Origin: [Eubacterium] saphenum
Lineage (GTDB): Bacteria > Bacillota > Clostridia > Oscillospirales > Ruminococcaceae
Reading direction: 5' to 3'
DNA length: 24,116 nucleotides
Assembly (NCBI GenBank): GCA_004555855.1
Contig: SFJQ01000017.1
Coordinates: 1 to 24,116, forward strand
Position numbers and translations under genes: made by a program
Notes under the pieces: generated by a model
Database searches by the model: none
Told to the model about the DNA's origin: nothing
What the model saw: only the letters and a program-made list of their open reading frames with translations
Part shown: one piece after another, positions 22,509 through 24,116 of the stretch
Position numbering within the stretch: position 1 is the first letter of the stretch
How the letters are laid out: each line of letters opens with the position of its first letter

Positions 22509-23834
22509 ATGAACGGCAACGAAATCAAGGAAATGCAGGTAAACTACAATCTGCAGTCGTGGTCAAAGCAAAGAGGCATTAACCCTATTCCCATCGAGAA
22601 GGCTGACGGAATTTATATGTGGGATTTCGACGGAAACCGCTATTCCGATATGTCCAGCCAGCTTGTAAACCTCAATGTCGGTCACAACTGCCGTCCGATT
22701 ATCGAGGCAATCAAGGAGCAGGCAGAAAAGTACTGCTACCTCTCGCCGAGTTATGGCAGCGAACCGCGCGCTAAACTCGCAAAGATGGTTGTTGACCTGA
22801 TGCCCGATAATATGGGGAAGGTTTTCTTCACAAACGGCGGCGCTGACGCAAACGAAAATGCAATCAAAATCGCGAGAATGTACACGGGAAGAAACAAGGT
22901 TTTCTCGCGTTACAGAAGCTATCACGGCTCAACCTTCGGCGCAGGCAACCTCACAGGCGAACCCAGACGTTACCCGCTCGAGCCCGGTATTCCCGGATTT
23001 ATCCACTTCTTTGACCCGTATGTTTATCGTGAGCCTGTAATCAAGTTTGAGAGCGAAAAGCAGGCTGCTGAATATTATGTTTCAAAGCTCCGCGAGCAGG
23101 TGCTTTACGAAGGACCGGACAGCGTTGCCGCTATCGTTATGGAAACCATAACCGGCTCAAACGGCGTCATTATCCCGCCCGAGGGTTATTTGCAGGGCGT
23201 TCGCAAAATCTGCGATGAGTTTGGAATTATGATGATTTGCGACGAGGTTATGGCAGGCTGGGGCAGAACAGGAAAGATGTTCGCGTTCGAGAATTTCGGC
23301 GTAAAGCCAGATATCGTCAGCTTCGCAAAGGGCGTTACCTGCGGATATGTACAGCTCGGCGGCGTTGTCGTAAGCAAGGAAATCGCGGCTTATTTCGACG
23401 ACCATTTCCTTTCCTGCGGTCTTACATACAGCGCGCATCCGCTTGCTTGTGCAGCCGGCGTTGCCTGCGTAAATTACTACAAGGAAGCAAATATCCTCGA
23501 AAATGTCAACAAGGTAGGAAAGGTTCTCGGCGAACTCCTCGAAGATATTAAGTCAAAACATGTCTGCGTGGGCGATGTGAGATATATCGGTCTGTTCAGC
23601 TCAATTGAGCTTGTCAGGAATAAAGATACCAAAGAGCCGCTTGTGCCTTACGGAAAAGACCCCGAGGGTAAGATGAGCAAGATTATCGGCGCGCTCAAGG
23701 CAAAGGGCTTTATGACCTACTCGCACGAGAATATGATTTTCGTCTCGCCTCCCCTCATTATCACCGAGGAGCAGCTCCGCGAGGAAATTGCGAAGGTTGA
23801 CGAGGTTCTCGCAACGGTTGATACCGAAATCTGA
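22509..23834 (+). CDS. Class III aminotransferase, probable beta-alanine:2-oxo acid aminotransferase
   Basis: A 441-residue PLP enzyme of fold type I. Landmarks (numbered from the ATG at 22509) are the PLP phosphate loop FTNGGADANENAIK, SYHGSTFGA, D245 in ICDEVMAGWGRTGKMF and the Schiff-base lysine K274 in SFAKGVTCGY. In this context the likely job is converting beta-alanine (or 3-aminoisobutyrate) from pyrimidine breakdown to malonate semialdehyde. The ATG was preferred over an in-frame TTG at 22488; AAAGGA at 22491-22496 lies slightly far upstream. Taurine:pyruvate or another omega-amino acid transaminase is the alternative. The next gene starts 19 bases after the stop. Confidence 0.9.
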   Translation: MNGNEIKEMQVNYNLQSWSKQRGINPIPIEKADGIYMWDFDGNRYSDMSSQLVNLNVGHNCRPIIEAIKEQAEKYCYLSPSYGSEPRAKLAKMVVDLMPDNMGKVFFTNGGADANENAIKIARMYTGRNKVFSRYRSYHGSTFGAGNLTGEPRRYPLEPGIPGFIHFFDPYVYREPVIKFESEKQAAEYYVSKLREQVLYEGPDSVAAIVMETITGSNGVIIPPEGYLQGVRKICDEFGIMMICDEVMAGWGRTGKMFAFENFGVKPDIVSFAKGVTCGYVQLGGVVVSKEIAAYFDDHFLSCGLTYSAHPLACAAGVACVNYYKEANILENVNKVGKVLGELLEDIKSKHVCVGDVRYIGLFSSIELVRNKDTKEPLVPYGKDPEGKMSKIIGALKAKGFMTYSHENMIFVSPPLIITEEQLREEIAKVDEVLATVDTEI

Positions 23835-23853
23835 AAAGGACAGGGTGAATGCA

Positions 23854-24116
23854 ATGGCTGATTCATACAAGAATGCAAAGAGCGTAAAGCTCGCCGACTA
23901 TATCCCCGCAGATAAGTTTCGGACAATTCTCTCGAAACAGCGGCACATGGAGGGCGGTGTGTCCGAAATTCCTGTGGAAATTCATATGAAGAGGCTCTTT
24001 GCGGACACGCTGAGCTTTTATGTGGAATGGGACGGAATTGTCTACGGTTTTGTCCGCGGGAAAAAGGATATCCTGGAAAAGCTCTCTGGCTTTGATGTGA
24101 AGAGAATTACAATTTC
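23854..24116 (+). CDS. Unrecognised protein, 3' end cut by the window
   Basis: The first 87 residues only; the frame is still open at the end. The start ATG follows AAAAGGACAGGG by about eight bases and the gene lies 19 bases after the aminotransferase, so it is part of the operon. The visible part is soluble, mixed charge (ADYIPADKFRTILSKQRH, IPVEIHMKRLFADTLSFYVEW), without signal peptide or known motif. It is not a recognisable start of beta-ureidopropionase. Confidence 0.75.
   Translation, partial: MADSYKNAKSVKLADYIPADKFRTILSKQRHMEGGVSEIPVEIHMKRLFADTLSFYVEWDGIVYGFVRGKKDILEKLSGFDVKRITI

Overview
The window looks like a chromosomal segment of a spore-forming, low-to-mid GC Firmicute of the class Clostridia, probably an Oscillospiraceae/Ruminococcaceae-type gut bacterium. 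This rests on hprK, rapZ, whiA and type-II murB together with sporulation and germination genes (a Spo0A-type regulator, spoIIR, SleC-like cortex-lytic proteins), strong AGGAGG-type ribosome binding sites and TTGAAA/TATAAT promoters. The assignment comes from gene content only.

Layout. 1-530: a structured repeat (three hairpins), then a promoter region with a tandem Spo0A-box-like site. 531-1921: a Spo0A-like regulator whose phospho-acceptor Asp is replaced by Glu, convergent with spoIIR; one bidirectional terminator lies between them. 2007-5822: a promoter and a compact hprK-glucokinase-murB-rapZ operon (carbon control and cell wall). 5824-7164: a phage-type regulatory module on the minus strand (sigma-like protein, XRE repressor, ImmA/IrrE peptidase) with a palindromic operator inside a consensus promoter. 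7232-9089: flavin reductase, whiA and a small ferredoxin. 9100-9660: further copies of the structured repeat, inverted relative to the copy at 1-234. 9679-12199: two overlapping minus-strand genes that together look like a split spore cortex-lytic enzyme SleC. 12325-13814: a small protein and an apparently intact phage terminase large subunit with no other phage structural genes. 13815-14480: no protein gene, but a candidate minus-strand small RNA with promoter, terminator and upstream TTACA repeats, followed by the promoter and leader terminator of the next operon. 14481-24116: a pyrimidine import and reductive degradation cluster.

The last region reads as one pathway. An ABC importer (ATPase, two permeases and a THI5/NMT1-type binding lipoprotein) would bring in a pyrimidine-like compound. 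A PreA-type dihydropyrimidine dehydrogenase would reduce uracil or thymine. A dihydropyrimidinase would open the ring. A PucR-family activator would control expression, and a class III aminotransferase would remove the amino group of beta-alanine. Beta-ureidopropionase is not seen; the window ends inside an unrecognised gene.

The most striking observation is that the binding lipoprotein appears to be a natural circular permutant: the segment that is normally C-terminal comes first, directly after the lipoprotein signal and a Ser-rich linker, and the normally N-terminal segment comes last. Other notable points are the structured repeats whose hairpin arms covary between copies, the Spo0A paralogue with a degenerate receiver, the candidate small RNA, and a dehydrogenase that carries only the Fe-S part of the missing electron-input subunit.
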